Assembly: GCA_036320915.1 (NCBI GenBank)
Contig: JAXBDG010000013.1
Span: 1,488,001 to 1,552,000 of the forward strand
Direction: 5' to 3'
Length of the DNA stretch: 64,000 bases
From: Linnemannia elongata
Taxonomy: Eukaryota; Mortierellomycota; Mortierellomycetes; Mortierellales; Mortierellaceae
Every line of letters begins with the position of its first letter. The stretch's first letter is position 1. Below the pieces are notes generated by a model. It saw nothing but the letters and a program-made list of their open reading frames with translations. It was not told the origin of the DNA and did no database searches. A program made the position numbers and the translations under genes. Shown piece by piece: positions 53,139 to 64,000 of this stretch.

Positions 53139-54717
53139 GAATAAGGATGTTAGATTGTTAGGCACGTTTTTATTTTTTATTATCATCGCCATTAATACCT
53201 GCCTACAAGATGCAGTCAACCAACCAACTAATACTACAATAATAAAGAAAAAAAGTTTGTCGTTTTATTACTCCTTGTAAACATGGAAAGAAACAGAAAG
53301 CGAATCAGCAGCAAAGAACAAACAACCAAAAAAAACCAAAGAAAAGAAAAAAAGACATAAGAAAGACATAAAAAAGACAAACAAAAAACGAGTACATTTC
53401 TTGATCAAAATAGATAAAATAACGGTCGCAGTAGGCGGAAAGAGTTAAAAGAAAAAGAAAAAAAATCGGTCAACAATCACTCTATCTCTGTCCCTCTTTC
53501 ACTCTACTTGCAGATCGAATGGACACCCTAGTGAAAGGCACTGAGCAAAACAATGAAGAAAATAATAGGCAAGAAAGGATCAAAGAAGAGAGAGCGAGAG
53601 CTAGAGATAGAGAGAGGGAGAGGTTATTGACAGGGGAAAGAGGATGGGATGGATCGGGACAAATATGTGCACGATTCCTTAGGTTAAAGTGCATGACATT
53701 GATGATAGGTCATCACCAAAATAATAGGGTCATTGACTGAAAGCGTGGACAGAAAAAACAAGGGGGTTGGTTGTGTTGACAGCAAACCCAGGACAATAGG
53801 GGGGGAGAAAGAGAAAAGAGCAAGGGGAGGAAAAAGAAATAGACCACAAGGGACACGACAAGGCATACATACCCTTGGTCCTCGGTGGACTAAGGATTGA
53901 GAGCGTGCTCGAAACAATTGAGGCCAAAAAAGAGCGAGAGATGGAGATGAGAGATTTGCGGAGGAGGGGTGGTGTTGGGGGTAGAGAAGGAGAGCATTCC
54001 AGGCGGCATTCCTCCTTAGCCTCATTGCCTCGATGCCTTTACAGACATGAGAATCGTATAGTAGCAGTAGAGGGAGGGGAGGGAGTAAAGAAAGAGCAGA
54101 AAAAAAAAAGTTGAGCGGATGGTGAAAAATAGATGAGAGAGGAGAGACGAGAGGAACAAATTTGTCTGCCGCATTGGACCATGGGCAGGCACCATTGAGA
54201 TTTTTTTTTTTTATTTGTTTATGGTTATTTTTTTTTTTTTTTTTTTTTTTTTTTGCATGGAGCACTACCCCCGAATGACGGTGTAATGTAGGTGAGCCAT
54301 GGCATGGATGGATAGGCGCTGGATCTGCCTCTCCGTTGTGGTTGTCTTGTATGACTGCATGCTCTAGGCTTATTGCTTTTTTGTTTGGATGATGGAGTGC
54401 AGTTGTACAATGGTTGGTGTATGCCAGGGCTGTCTCGAATCCAACGGTGCACACATCGAAAGGAAAAAAGGTGTTTGCTCAATTGCACTACGCAGATACA
54501 CTATTCAGTTGGCCCCCCAGCTTGACTTTCTTTCTTTCTTTCTTTTTCTTCGTCCTCTTCTTTCTTCTTCTTCTTCTTCTTCTTCGTCCTCTACTTCTTC
54601 TCCTTCTTCCTTCTTTTTTTTTTCTTCTTCATACTTTCATTGCTTCCCTCAACTAATCCCTATACCCCTCATTCATTCACTTACTGCTCTCATTCAGCAC
54701 ACACTATACCCTTACAC
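53139..54717. other. Gene-free spacer with A/T homopolymers
   Basis: The 3' end of the PH-domain gene (AATAAAG near 53240) is followed by A-rich DNA to 53470 and T-runs near 54204-54255. A CTT-rich leader precedes the ATG at 54718. The long minus-strand frame 53684-54454 crosses a Lys homopolymer and is not credible. Confidence 0.5.
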
Positions 54718-57626
54718 ATGACCAGAGATCGAGACCCCATCCAGGTGATCGGCTCTCCTGCCACACCGACACCTTCCTCTACAACCACCACTGAAACACA
54801 CACCAACCCACTTCCAGCACCAACACCTTCAACTCCGGCAGACCCACTAGCTGGCCTCTCAAAGATCAAGCAAACCGCCCTTCTCCTCAAACAAAAGGTC
54901 GCCGGCACCAACAACAAACCCCAGAAGCAGCCCAATAAGATCTCTCACCCTTGGGCCATCAATCCTTCCTCTCGCTCTGCCTCCTTCCCCTCCCCTACTA
55001 GTTCACCTTCTTCTCCCTACTCCCCCAATCATGGCGGCGCCCCTTCGTCCTCCTTCTCTTCACCAACCAGCCCTTTACATTCAATGGGAGGGACTGGAGG
55101 GAAAGCTCTGGGGATCAAAGCCATGATTGCTGCAAGGGAGGATCCGTCGTTGAGTTGCAACAAGATGGCCCCTCCTGGGACTCAGCCCATCCCTGCACCG
55201 CAGAAACGTGAAGCGAGAGCAGGTATGACCAAACTTCAGCTGTCACAGCCTTCCTCTTCTTCCTCTTCTTCGACTATTCAGTCGTCTTCTTCTGCTGCTG
55301 CTTCTATTGCTGTTGGCGGACAGGATCGAAATGACGGACAGAACAAAGAGGAGGAACAGAAAGAGAAGGAGAAAGAGAAGGAGAGGGAGAGAGAGGAGAG
55401 GGAGAGGGAGAGGCATCAGAGGCAGACAAAGAGAGAATCTATCCAGGAACAGCAGCAGGAAACAACACCTTCCACAACAACCTCAACAACCACACTACCC
55501 GCTGCAGAGGTAGCAGTGTTGGAACGTATACCCGCACCAGAGTCTACCACTACAGAATCAACAACAACAACAACAACAACAGACCTTACAGAGAAGAGGT
55601 CGAGCAGACGGAGGAATGGAGGGACGACCTTAATCCCTAGCCAGTTCGCCTCTACTCCTTCCCCTTCTTCGTCGTCATCCTCGTCGTCTTCCTCCAATCC
55701 TTCGTCCCTGTCTTCAACCTCGACGACCACGCCCTCCTCGGGTTCACCTGTTCGGCCTGCATTCATGAAGGCATTTGAGGATATCCAACCAATTGAAACC
55801 GTCATGACCGCCAGCGCCAGTGAGGAGAGACCTTCCACGTTATCCACGACGCCTACTCCAACCAGAGCAACGACAACGACGACAGGGACGACCACTCGTT
55901 TTCCCCTGACCTCGGCCCTTCCGCCTCTGTCGCCTTCATTGGCATCCCCTCCTTTAATTACAACATCGGGAAAGACACAGCCTGCCTCCCTCTCTGTATT
56001 TGACCGCCCCTCAATGTCACCCCGCCGTCATACGACCACCAACAGTCCAAGCTCCCCCTTGACCTCTTCACCATTTGTCCCAACCCGCCACCCAACTCCC
56101 CCTGTACCTGTCCCTGGCCTTCCCGCTGCCGGGATGACCTCCCATCCTCATCAGCCTATGAGTGTGATCAACCCGACCCTTCGCCAGCTGCAGACTCCCA
56201 ATATCCCGACCAACCTGGTCCAAGCCCGCATCTTGCAGCAAGAAGAGGAAAAACGGAAAGCCGAGGAGCTGGCCAAGATCCCTATCACCGCAAACTTAAG
56301 GCAGGTGAAGAAAATCCAGGCCGTTCTTGTCTCGGACGATGAGGATGATGATCCCAAAGCGGGAAGGTCGTCTTCGGCCAGTTCTTCGGCGGCGTCTTCA
56401 CTCAGCGCGGGGACTTCAACAAGACCTCGATCCAAGACTGCGACGGCTACATCACAGACTTCGGTACCTGTGTCAGTCTTGGTGGGCGGGAAACGGCGAG
56501 GCGATCGGAACCATGTCGAGCCTGTTGCAATCCCGAAGCGGTTGGCGGATCAGGTCGAGCACATCTTGGGACGCAAGCTTGCAGGCAAGGGAAACGTCCT
56601 AGACGAGCGCGAGAAAGAGCGTGAGGTAACAATAAGCACTGCTCGACTTTTGTTTCATGTTCTTGAGACTGGTTTCTTTTCACTGTTTTTTTTTTTTTTT
56701 GTTTGAAATTGGCTTTGCAATTGACAAAACAAATGTATTGCTAATTGATTGTTGCTAATTAGGAGGAAGAGGCGCGAAAGGCAGCAGAGCCATTGCCGCC
56801 TATTGTCCTGGGTAAACCGCGCAAGCGCGCCGTCACATCCGCCCACATCCGCAACCTGGTCTCGTCGTGGGACACCAAGGTCGAAGAAGCCAAGGAGCTT
56901 ACCTCAGAGGCCGAACGGATCCGACTTTTCTTGGAGGAACGCAGTACGGCGCACGCAGAAATGCCCAAACCTAAAGTGGCCCCTACTGCTGAAGAGTTGT
57001 TGAGACCCCTTCCCGCTCTCCCGCCACCTCCGTCGCCCTCGGAACTCCATCAACTGCTGGTCAATGGTGGAGTGGCTCCCTCTGGTTCTAATCTGGATGC
57101 TGCTGGTGGAAGCATTGGAAGGCGACGTGGAAGGACTGTGGCGACTTCGAATGGTACTGGTAGCAGTAGGTCATTTGGACATATGAAAGGCGCCAGTGTT
57201 GCGTCTGGTTCTCCTTCGACGTCGGTTCAACCGCTTCAAAAGACAAAAGTCCTGTTGTCAACTCCCTCTCAGAGCAGTTTTATTTCTACGACCACTACTT
57301 CAAGTAGTGAGAAGGGAGCTGAGATCTTGGAGCAAGCAGACCAGAAGGAGGTTGAAGCTAGCACTCGCCGACCAGCTCTCTCGGTAATTTTTTTTTTGTT
57401 TTATGTTTTGCTTTTTGTTCGCTTTTTGCCTATTCGACAATTTGATAGTGCATGAATTGAATCTCACTGTGAAAACTTACTGACGATCCACCTTTATGGT
57501 TTGGTTTTGTATTAGACGGAGGCGTTGGACACGTCGAAGAGGACAGGCGAGCTCTTGGTCAGCAAGGCAGCCATCAATCGACCCCGTCGTAAGCGCAACC
57601 CTACCCTCACCCAGGAAGTTATGTAA
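54718..57626 (+). CDS. Uncharacterised low-complexity protein with C-terminal coiled coil
   Basis: Exons 54718-56625, 56763-57383 and 57516-57626 give 879 residues. All splice borders are GT-AG and phase 0. The start MTRDRDPIQVIGSP is the first ATG of the frame. Ordered-looking islands are LAGLSKIKQTALLLKQKV, GGKALGIKAMIAAREDPSLS, NPTLRQLQTPNIPTNLVQAR with the charged helix after it, IPKRLADQVEHILGRKL, and RAVTSAHIRNLVSSWDTKVE leading into a coiled coil. Between them are Ser/Thr/Pro runs and a Glu/Lys/Arg-only block near residues 205-245. The tail NRPRRKRNPTLTQEVM is basic and could be a nuclear signal. I do not recognise the family. Composition alone suggests a scaffold or regulatory protein. 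Confidence 0.75.
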
Positions 57627-57818
57627 TGCTACCTACTCCCTGACTGTTCTCCCAATTCCCTTCTCACTTCCACCCTCCTCATCCTCCTCCTCCTCTCTCC
57701 TCAACCTCATTCCAATTTATGACAAAAAAAATCCCCCCCTCTTGAAAACGATGCCACCTTGTATGAAATGAAAACAAAACCAAAAACGCAAACAATAACG
57801 CTCTCGCACATTATGAAC

Positions 57819-57824
57819 AATAAA
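57819..57824 (+). terminator. Poly(A) signal of the 54.7-57.6 kb gene
   Basis: AATAAA, 193 bases after the stop. It lies only 20 bases before the oppositely oriented signal of the neighbouring gene. Confidence 0.5.
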
Positions 57825-57843
57825 CAAAAACATGTTATGAATA

Positions 57844-57849
57844 TTTATT
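57844..57849 (-). terminator. Poly(A) signal of the membrane-protein gene
   Basis: TTTATT on the plus strand reads AATAAA on the minus strand, 224 bases after the stop at 58073. The two convergent transcripts would overlap at their 3' ends. Confidence 0.45.
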
Positions 57850-57863
57850 TAATATCTTTTTGT

Positions 57864-57865
<2 letters not shown>

Positions 57866-57899
<34 letters not shown>
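57866..57899 (+). repeat. 34-base T homopolymer
   Basis: An unbroken T-run in the convergent 3' region between the two genes. Confidence 0.9.
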
Positions 57900-57900
<1 letters not shown>

Positions 57901-58072
57901 TGAAACGTTGAAGAGAGGAAGGGTAGAATTACAATGGATTGAAGATGATGGGTATTTGTTGTGAGAAGGGTAAAAATAAATATGGGCGAGATGGTGGGCT
58001 GGAGTGGAGAGGAGAGGAGAGGAGTGGACTAGAGATGAATAAAGGAAAAAAAAATAAAGCAAAGAAAGTTGC

Positions 58073-61000
58073 CTAGGGAAAGTTGATGGCGACGTTCTTG
58101 TTGGCTTGGATCATCAGCTGTGCCGGGACCAAGGATCCACCAGCACCCAGCGCAGAACCACCAGGAGGCATTGTCGGCGCAGGAGCCGTCATCGTCGCCG
58201 TTGGTGTAGCCGACGAAGGCTTGGTGGTGGCTGTACCGGTAACACGAGGAGGTGCGGGTGTAGGTGCTTCACCTTGGGGTTTGAACGTCCCCGCCAAGGA
58301 ATGCTGGCCCTCGGAAGCCTTGAGTCCGTTCACACTGACGTCTGTCCGGTTATGGGATCCACCAAAGGGCAGAATGATGTTCCCGGCCTTGGACAACTGG
58401 ATATCGGGCGAATCGATCTGGAAGGTCGAGGATTGATTCCATCCTTTGCTGATGTCCAACCTGATCTGGCCGTCCAGCGTGTTCAAATTCACCGTTGTCG
58501 GCGTCGTCGATCCACTTCCTCCTGAACCAGAAGAAGACGAAGCCCACGAGGAGGCGGCGCTGAAGCCAACGGTGGCATTAATATCCCCACTAACGCTCAT
58601 AACTGCCAACTGATCCCTTACAATAACGGACTGCAGCACTACACTCGCCGGAGCATTTGAATTCGACGTATAAGAGATCGAAAGCGCATTGATGTTGAGG
58701 GATTGAACAACCATGTTGCGGTTCGAGACGCCGCGGAACTTGTACGTCGCGTTTCTGTGTAGGGTTTGGTCCAGGTTGATGAGGACATCTTGTTGGTCCA
58801 GCAGGATGTCTAGTCCGATTTCTTGGGTGTAATTGGCGGACGATGAGGATGAGGAGAAGGGCTTAGGGCGGGGCATCTCGATGGTGAGAATGGAGTCCGA
58901 GCAGAGGACTGAAGATATGAAGAATTCCCGGTGCTGGTTCGCCTCGTCCTATTAGAAGTGGGAAAAACATAACATGTTGTGAGTAATCAACGCGCAAACG
59001 ACAGAACTCATTTGAAGACAACAACAACAAAAAAATTGAAGAAAGACTTACGTCCATGACAAAACGCGAGAAGCCATTGTCGAGTGTCGAGACTTTGAAC
59101 CCAGTAAGATCCTGCCGATCCTTCATATTGTAGAATTGGCGTCTGAGTTTCATGATCACCCTTGTCTCTGTCAAACTAGGCGAGTCCACAATGTTGATGA
59201 CTCCTTTCTATTAACGACGTGCATCCAAATTACATTGAAAAAAAGAAAATGCGTAAGTCGAAAATGCTTCAAGTAAAGAGGTTGTGCAACATATCCCAAG
59301 GAGAAAAAGATGAAAAAGGTCGTACGGTGCGGGTTTGGTAGTCGAGGGAGATGCCTTGGACGGTGGCGGGGTCAATGGTATAGATAAGGGGTTCAACGGT
59401 GTTGGGGTCGATAGCAATGCATACACGGAACCAGTGTAATAAGAAGGCCTATTGCGCACACACATTCGTAGGACGACGTTAATTAAATTTTACATAATTC
59501 CCGATATGTATTCAATATCACGAACAACAAAAAAGCGAAATAGCATGCATGGCGGCAGAGAATAAAGGTTAATGAACTTACGGTGGCGACGGCGATGAGA
59601 CCGGCGGGGATGAGAATGATCAGCAAAAGTACCCACCATCGACATCCTCCACAGAAGAATTTACAGAACTTGCGCTTGGGCACTCGGGTATACGCGGGTC
59701 CCTGCTGGAAGGGTGGCAAGGGTGCGAGGTAGTTGTGTTCGTCAGTTGAGACCACAGTCTCATGAGCACTCCAGGCATCAGTGTTTCCATTCTTGGAGCT
59801 CTTGTGGTTGTAGGGTCGATAGTTGGTGGCTCGAGAACCGGCCTTGGCTCGAAGGAGTTCCGCGGCCGTTGCTGCTGTCGAAGAGGTGGCCGTGTTGTTG
59901 TGATCGCTTCCGTCGTGGTGGGGGTAGATGTTTGTATTGTTGCTGTCGTGGCGATGGTGGCGTGAATGACGCGAATGGGGTCGGTGGTTCGATATAGACG
60001 AGTGGATATTGGAGTTGTCGGGGGAGGTTGATCTAGCGTGGTGAAGGTACCGTTCCACACGCGGGTCCTTGTACTTGGTGCCTCCTCCTTCTCGTCCTGC
60101 AGTGTACCGACTCATGCTGGAGTGAGGCCGAATGATATCTTCGCCACGCCCATCAAATTCAGGTGATAGTCCGGTGACGATTCCCGTAGTCGACATGTTG
60201 TTCAATGGCCAAGACTGGTGATTTGGTTTGCCGTCACCACCGATCTCATCCATCTCCAGTGAGACGTGGTGTGATTTACTTGAGTCTGGGTGGATCTGTT
60301 GGGAGATGCTATTCATTGTTGACTGATGGTGAGGATGATGATGGCTTCTTGACCGAGAGTGGTGAGAAGAGGCGGCGGAGGATGGGGAAAGAGGCCGTTC
60401 CGGGATCTGCCAGACGATAGATGTGGAACCGTTGGTCCTATAACTGCTGTTGGTGTCAATGGAGGCCTTCCGCTGACGATCCTCTGATTCCCTCCCTTCT
60501 TCGCGATCACGATCATTGCGGACGCCTCTATTGGTGTAATGGCTCAGGTTTTCATCCTCGTTGTCGCTATTACTATCCCAGTGCTCGTGCTCTGACAGCA
60601 TGCTCTCAGCGTCAAGACCCTCCAGAACGTTCATGTGAGGGTGAGTATGGAAGTAATCTGCGGGCATGGCAACAATTTCGCCTAGTGGACTGGTGGGACG
60701 ACTGTGACCTTGCCCATTCTTGTGTCCGTTACCGTTCCCGCTCCCGCTCCCGCTCCCGTTCCCGTTATGATGAATGTAACTGCCATTCCGCGAATTCGTA
60801 TAGAATGACGATGCCGAGGACCGTGTAGAGGCTCGCGAGGCAGATCTGGGTTCGGGCGAGACGACTCTGCTGGAGCTGACACTACCCTGGTGGTACTTGT
60901 GGCCCAATCTGCTGGCAGACCGCGACCGTTCGATATGATGGTGATCATGTTGATGTGGTAACCGATGTGTATGTACCAGGCCTTGGCTGTGTCCTGGCGG

Positions 61001-61639
61001 ATGGTACTCGCCGTGTTTGCGTCGGATGGCCTCGTTGGCCTCTTCCTTCAACCGCTGTTCCTCTCGTTCCTCCTCCTCTCGCTGCAGTCGCTTCTTTTTT
61101 TTCCTGCTCAGACTGAACTTGCTTGAGATACCCTCTGATGGTTCTTCTATTATTGCTGGCGCTTTAGATGCAGATCTTGTTGTTGGGGATGTTGGAGAGG
61201 TAGCAGAGGAAGTTGAGGGTCTGTGCTGATCGTAATAATGACTATTGTGGTTGTTGAGGTTTGCGGCGGAGGGTGTTGCGGTGCTAATAGTGATGTGGGC
61301 GGCGGCGGCAGAGGAGGAATTTGCCCTTCTGACCTTGAGAGTTTCTGTCGATGACCGATGGCTAATGGTTTTGTTATTAAGACGAGGGGTCTTGTCGACA
61401 TATTCTTTTGATGACCGATGTCCGATAGTCTGGTTGAAAGGCCGAGGAGTCTTGTTGAGGGTTTCTATTGATGGCTGGTGACCAATGGTCTGGTGGAGGG
61501 GACGAGGGGTCTTGTCGAGAGAGTCTTTTGAGGAGCGATGGCCGATGGTTTGGTTGTGGGGACGAGGGGTCTTGTCCAGGTCCTCGGCGTCGGAGGTATC
61601 GACGCCAAGAGGTCCGACCGCAGCTGGAGGTGGTACCAT
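58073..61639 (-). CDS. Single-pass membrane protein with repeat-bearing cytosolic N-terminus
   Basis: Exons 61639-59582, 59448-59326, 59207-59052 and 58948-58073 give 1070 residues. Residues 21-100 are four 20-residue repeats. A long His/Ser/Arg-rich disordered region follows. A basic, Cys-rich stretch (KRKFCKFFCGGCR) precedes one transmembrane helix (WWVLLLIILIPAGLIAVAT, 668-686), probably with palmitoylated cysteines. The other side has about 385 residues: FRVCIAIDPNTVEPLIYTID, KGVINIVDSPSLTETRVIMK, then a beta-rich part with several N-glycosylation sites and a Thr/Pro/Ala-rich tail. The large cytosolic N-terminus and glycosylatable C-terminus suggest a type II protein of the cell surface or vacuole. 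The layout recalls fungal proteins with LEA-like lumenal domains, but I cannot confirm a family. Confidence 0.75.
61340..61579 (-). repeat. Four tandem 60-bp (20-residue) coding repeats
   Basis: Units read LDKTPRPHNQTIGHRSSKDS, LDKTPRPLHQTIGHQPSIET, LNKTPRPFNQTIGHRSSKEY and VDKTPRLNNKTISHRSSTET, with an exact period of 20 residues and no gaps. The conserved core is DKTPR-x3-QTIGHRSS, with potential TP and SS phosphosites. Confidence 0.95.
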
Positions 61640-64000
61640 GGCGAGACCGGTGTGAAATTAAAGGTATTTGGGTATTAGAAGAGGGGGACGGGTTGGTTCC
61701 TGGATTGGGTGTGGCTGTGCTCTGACTGATGGCGGATTGATGGTGCTGATAGATGGTTGGCTGTGGGTGAAGGGTGAGGCTGGGACAGTGGTTGGATGTG
61801 TCTCAGGCAGTTTAAGAATTCAGGCACAGAGTGAAAGACGAAGAAGGTTATCTGGCTTTGGTATTTCAGAATCTGGAGAAAGGTAGAGATAATGCAAGTT
61901 GAAGTTGCTTATGAAAGAGGTAGGCAAGGGAAGGTGTATGTACAAGTCTTCGGTCTCCGCAACAATTGGTAATTTGTTGGTAAATGGTGATAAGGAAGGA
62001 GGGTTGTCGTTGTTTGTGTCGTTGTTATTGTTGTTGTTCTTGTTGTTCTTGTTGCTGCAGTTGTTGTTGTTGTTGGGCGATAAGTGGGGGGGGGGGGGGG
62101 GGGGGGGGGGTTATAGCAATGAGGGTAGCCGGAGGAAGTGTGAAAGAAAAAATATACAAGTGAAAGAAGAGACGAGAAGATCAAGTGTCTGGTGAATGAG
62201 AGTCAATAGAAAAGGGGAGAGGAATGAATGAGGAGTGAATGACACAGAGAGGATAAGGAGAAATAGGGGATGAATGCGAGGATGAGAGAGTGAGAGTAGG
62301 GAGAGAAACAAAGAGCAGGAAGAGCGGAGAGACGAGTTGAGGAGGAGGGAGGGGGACAAAAGGAAAATATAGCAACTTTGCTTTTGAGTGGAAGTCCCCT
62401 TTGTTCGGTGGTGGTTCCTCCTATTTGTATGGCAGCCGTTGCTTGTACTTGCCCCTGCCTCGTTCCCCCAATCCCTTGTTCACTTTTGTTCATTTTTTTT
62501 CAATGTATTTGGTACGACATGAAGCAATCACGTGAGATGAGCCTTCCTCCTCACCCTGCAAGCCAACAGAGTGAGCGACTGAGCTTTTGGGTGTGTCAGC
62601 GGGATACACACACGCCACGCGAACAGCACACGAAAAAAAAAAAAAAAAAAAAAAAAGGACATTAGGAAAGGCTTGTTGATTATGTTTTTGGTTGTTATTT
62701 GTTTATTACTTTGTGCTCAATTGCCTTTTCGTCAGTTCCATCGTGTTCCTGAGATGCGTGCTGTCCGTTGGGTAATAGGGTCTGCTGTTATTACTCACTC
62801 TGAGTCTCTGACAAGTGCATTAACAAAAGAAGCCCCTGCGTGCGCGTGCTTGATTCCTTTACTTCCTCTACATTCTCCTATTATTCCATCCCCCTCTCTC
62901 TCTCACTCTCTCGTGTCATCACGTACTTTTTGCTGTTCATTGAAGGGTCAAAGCACGCTCGAGAATAACGAACAGAAGAGAACATCCTAGAACTCCCAAA
63001 AAATCCGTCATCTGCAATAACACTCAACAAGAAAGACAGACAAACAAGCCCTAAATGCATGCCCTGTCTGCACGCCTGCACGCCCTGTCTGGTCTTGGCG
63101 CAAAGCTCTACCATGCCCCGACTCTTGCATCTATTATGTATCTCCCCTCTCCCTCTTGGTCTCACACAAACAAAGAAACCACTCCCCATTCCCTTTCTGC
63201 AGTAACTTTTTTTTTTTGAGGTTTGTCCTCGGCCCTTCGGTGATATTTGCTCTCCTCTATCCCTCTTGTTCATTCACTCGCTCTTTAACCATGTGTTGGC
63301 TGGTGCTTATGTCGTTGTTGGTGTTGTCACCAACCCCCCCCCCCCCCGAGCGGCGCCCCTTTTTGAACACTAAAATAACCGTGCCATGAGGAGCGCTGAC
63401 AGTGTTACAACAAACCACAGCAACCACGCTTACTACATCTTACATACAACACCACGCACCGACCTCCCCTATTTTGCGTTCGCGGTCAATGATTCATGAC
63501 TCCTCATTCTCTAACACGCACACACAACTCCTTCCCTCGTGTCTTCATGGCATCCATTCATCCCGTCACAATCACAAAACACAAACGCAAAGATCTGGGT
63601 CCCCCCCCCCTCCTTGTCATATATTAATTTTATTTGTGTCTTGGAGTCATAGACATAAGAAAACAGGGATCCTCCTACAAACAACAACGCCGCGAGCTTG
63701 CTGGTCGATTTCTTCCCGTTCAAATACAAAAAGATGCATGTGCATGCGTGCATGCGCACTCATCTGCACTGTCTTATAACAAGGTTGGGAAGAAAAAAGG
63801 GAAAAAAGAAGGAAGGAAGGAATGCAAGACGATCTCACTTTCTTACTCCATCAGCCCCCAATCTCTCACTCTCACACCGTGGAGCCCAAGATAAAAATTT
63901 AAATGCAATTGTCTAGCAATGGAACAGGACAAAACGACAGACGCGTGAAGGGGGATAATGAAGCAGTGAGATGAGAGTGTGACAGAAAGGCTTGGTCTTC
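61640..64000. other. Upstream region of the membrane-protein gene and end of window, no gene seen
   Basis: Pyrimidine-rich on the minus strand near the gene, with CAA-type repeats (TTG on the plus strand) at about 62005-62075 and the G-run below. Further right are A-runs (62634-62656), C-runs (63343-63355, 63602-63610) and several short low-complexity frames. Nothing here resembles a known gene. Confidence 0.5.
62086..62110 (+). repeat. 25-base G homopolymer
   Basis: An unbroken run of 25 G, 450 bases upstream of the membrane-protein ATG. On that gene's sense strand it is a C-run. Confidence 0.9.

Noticed and set aside
53684..54454. Minus-strand 256-residue frame
   Set aside because: Contains a translated A homopolymer (poly-Lys) and low-complexity sequence. 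No domain.

Overview
The window reads as nuclear DNA of a filamentous fungus. Genes are split by short GT-AG introns, with branch-like CTAAC, CTGAC or CTAAT motifs and acceptors such as TAG or CAG. The housekeeping genes are eukaryotic: ribosomal protein uL22, ArfGAP, MAD1, SMC6, Spartan and an ABCC transporter. The F-box and leucine-rich-repeat proteins, and the long Ser/Pro/Gln/Thr-rich low-complexity proteins, resemble those of Mortierellomycotina (Mucoromycota). That lineage call comes from protein style and remembered families, not from a database search. No rRNA, convincing tRNA, transposon or CRISPR array was seen.

Layout from left to right. At 86-344 (-) lies the first exon of a probable mitochondrial precursor protein. 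At 1150-3432 (-) is a four-exon PH-domain protein of the Meu6 type. A 2-kb gene-free spacer follows, then a single-exon F-box/LRR protein at 5416-7236 (+). At 7535-9142 (+) is a candidate multi-exon gene that I do not recognise. It contains a tandemly duplicated exon start within a perfect 85-bp direct repeat, so two exons could be alternatives. A nine-exon ABCC transporter occupies 11115-16501 (+) and a DUF4112 protein 17464-18676 (+).

From 19 to 41 kb the genes are packed in alternating orientation: Spartan/SPRTN protease (-), uL22 (+), MAD1 (-), an mS34-like mitoribosomal protein (+), a Glo3/ArfGAP2-3 protein (-), a 1153-residue LRR protein (+), a ZNF830-like zinc-finger protein (-) and SMC6 (+). 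Four of these (SPRTN, MAD1, ZNF830-like, SMC6) act in chromosome maintenance. Two divergent pairs share intergenic regions of only about 235-250 bp.

From 41 to 64 kb the DNA is looser and rich in microsatellites and homopolymers. It holds one very long disordered protein with a C-terminal PH domain (44339-53138, +), an uncharacterised low-complexity protein (54718-57626, +) and, convergent with it, a single-pass membrane protein with four 20-residue N-terminal repeats (58073-61639, -). The last 2.3 kb has no supported gene.

Exon coordinates come from reading splice signals by eye and testing frame continuity. Except at the left-edge fragment and MAD1 exon 2, every joined model adds up to an exact number of codons. 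Points of interest are the unrecognised gene at 7.5-9.1 kb, a GC-AG intron forced by domain conservation in the ArfGAP gene, and a MAD1 exon whose frame only closes with another GC-AG intron or a frameshift.
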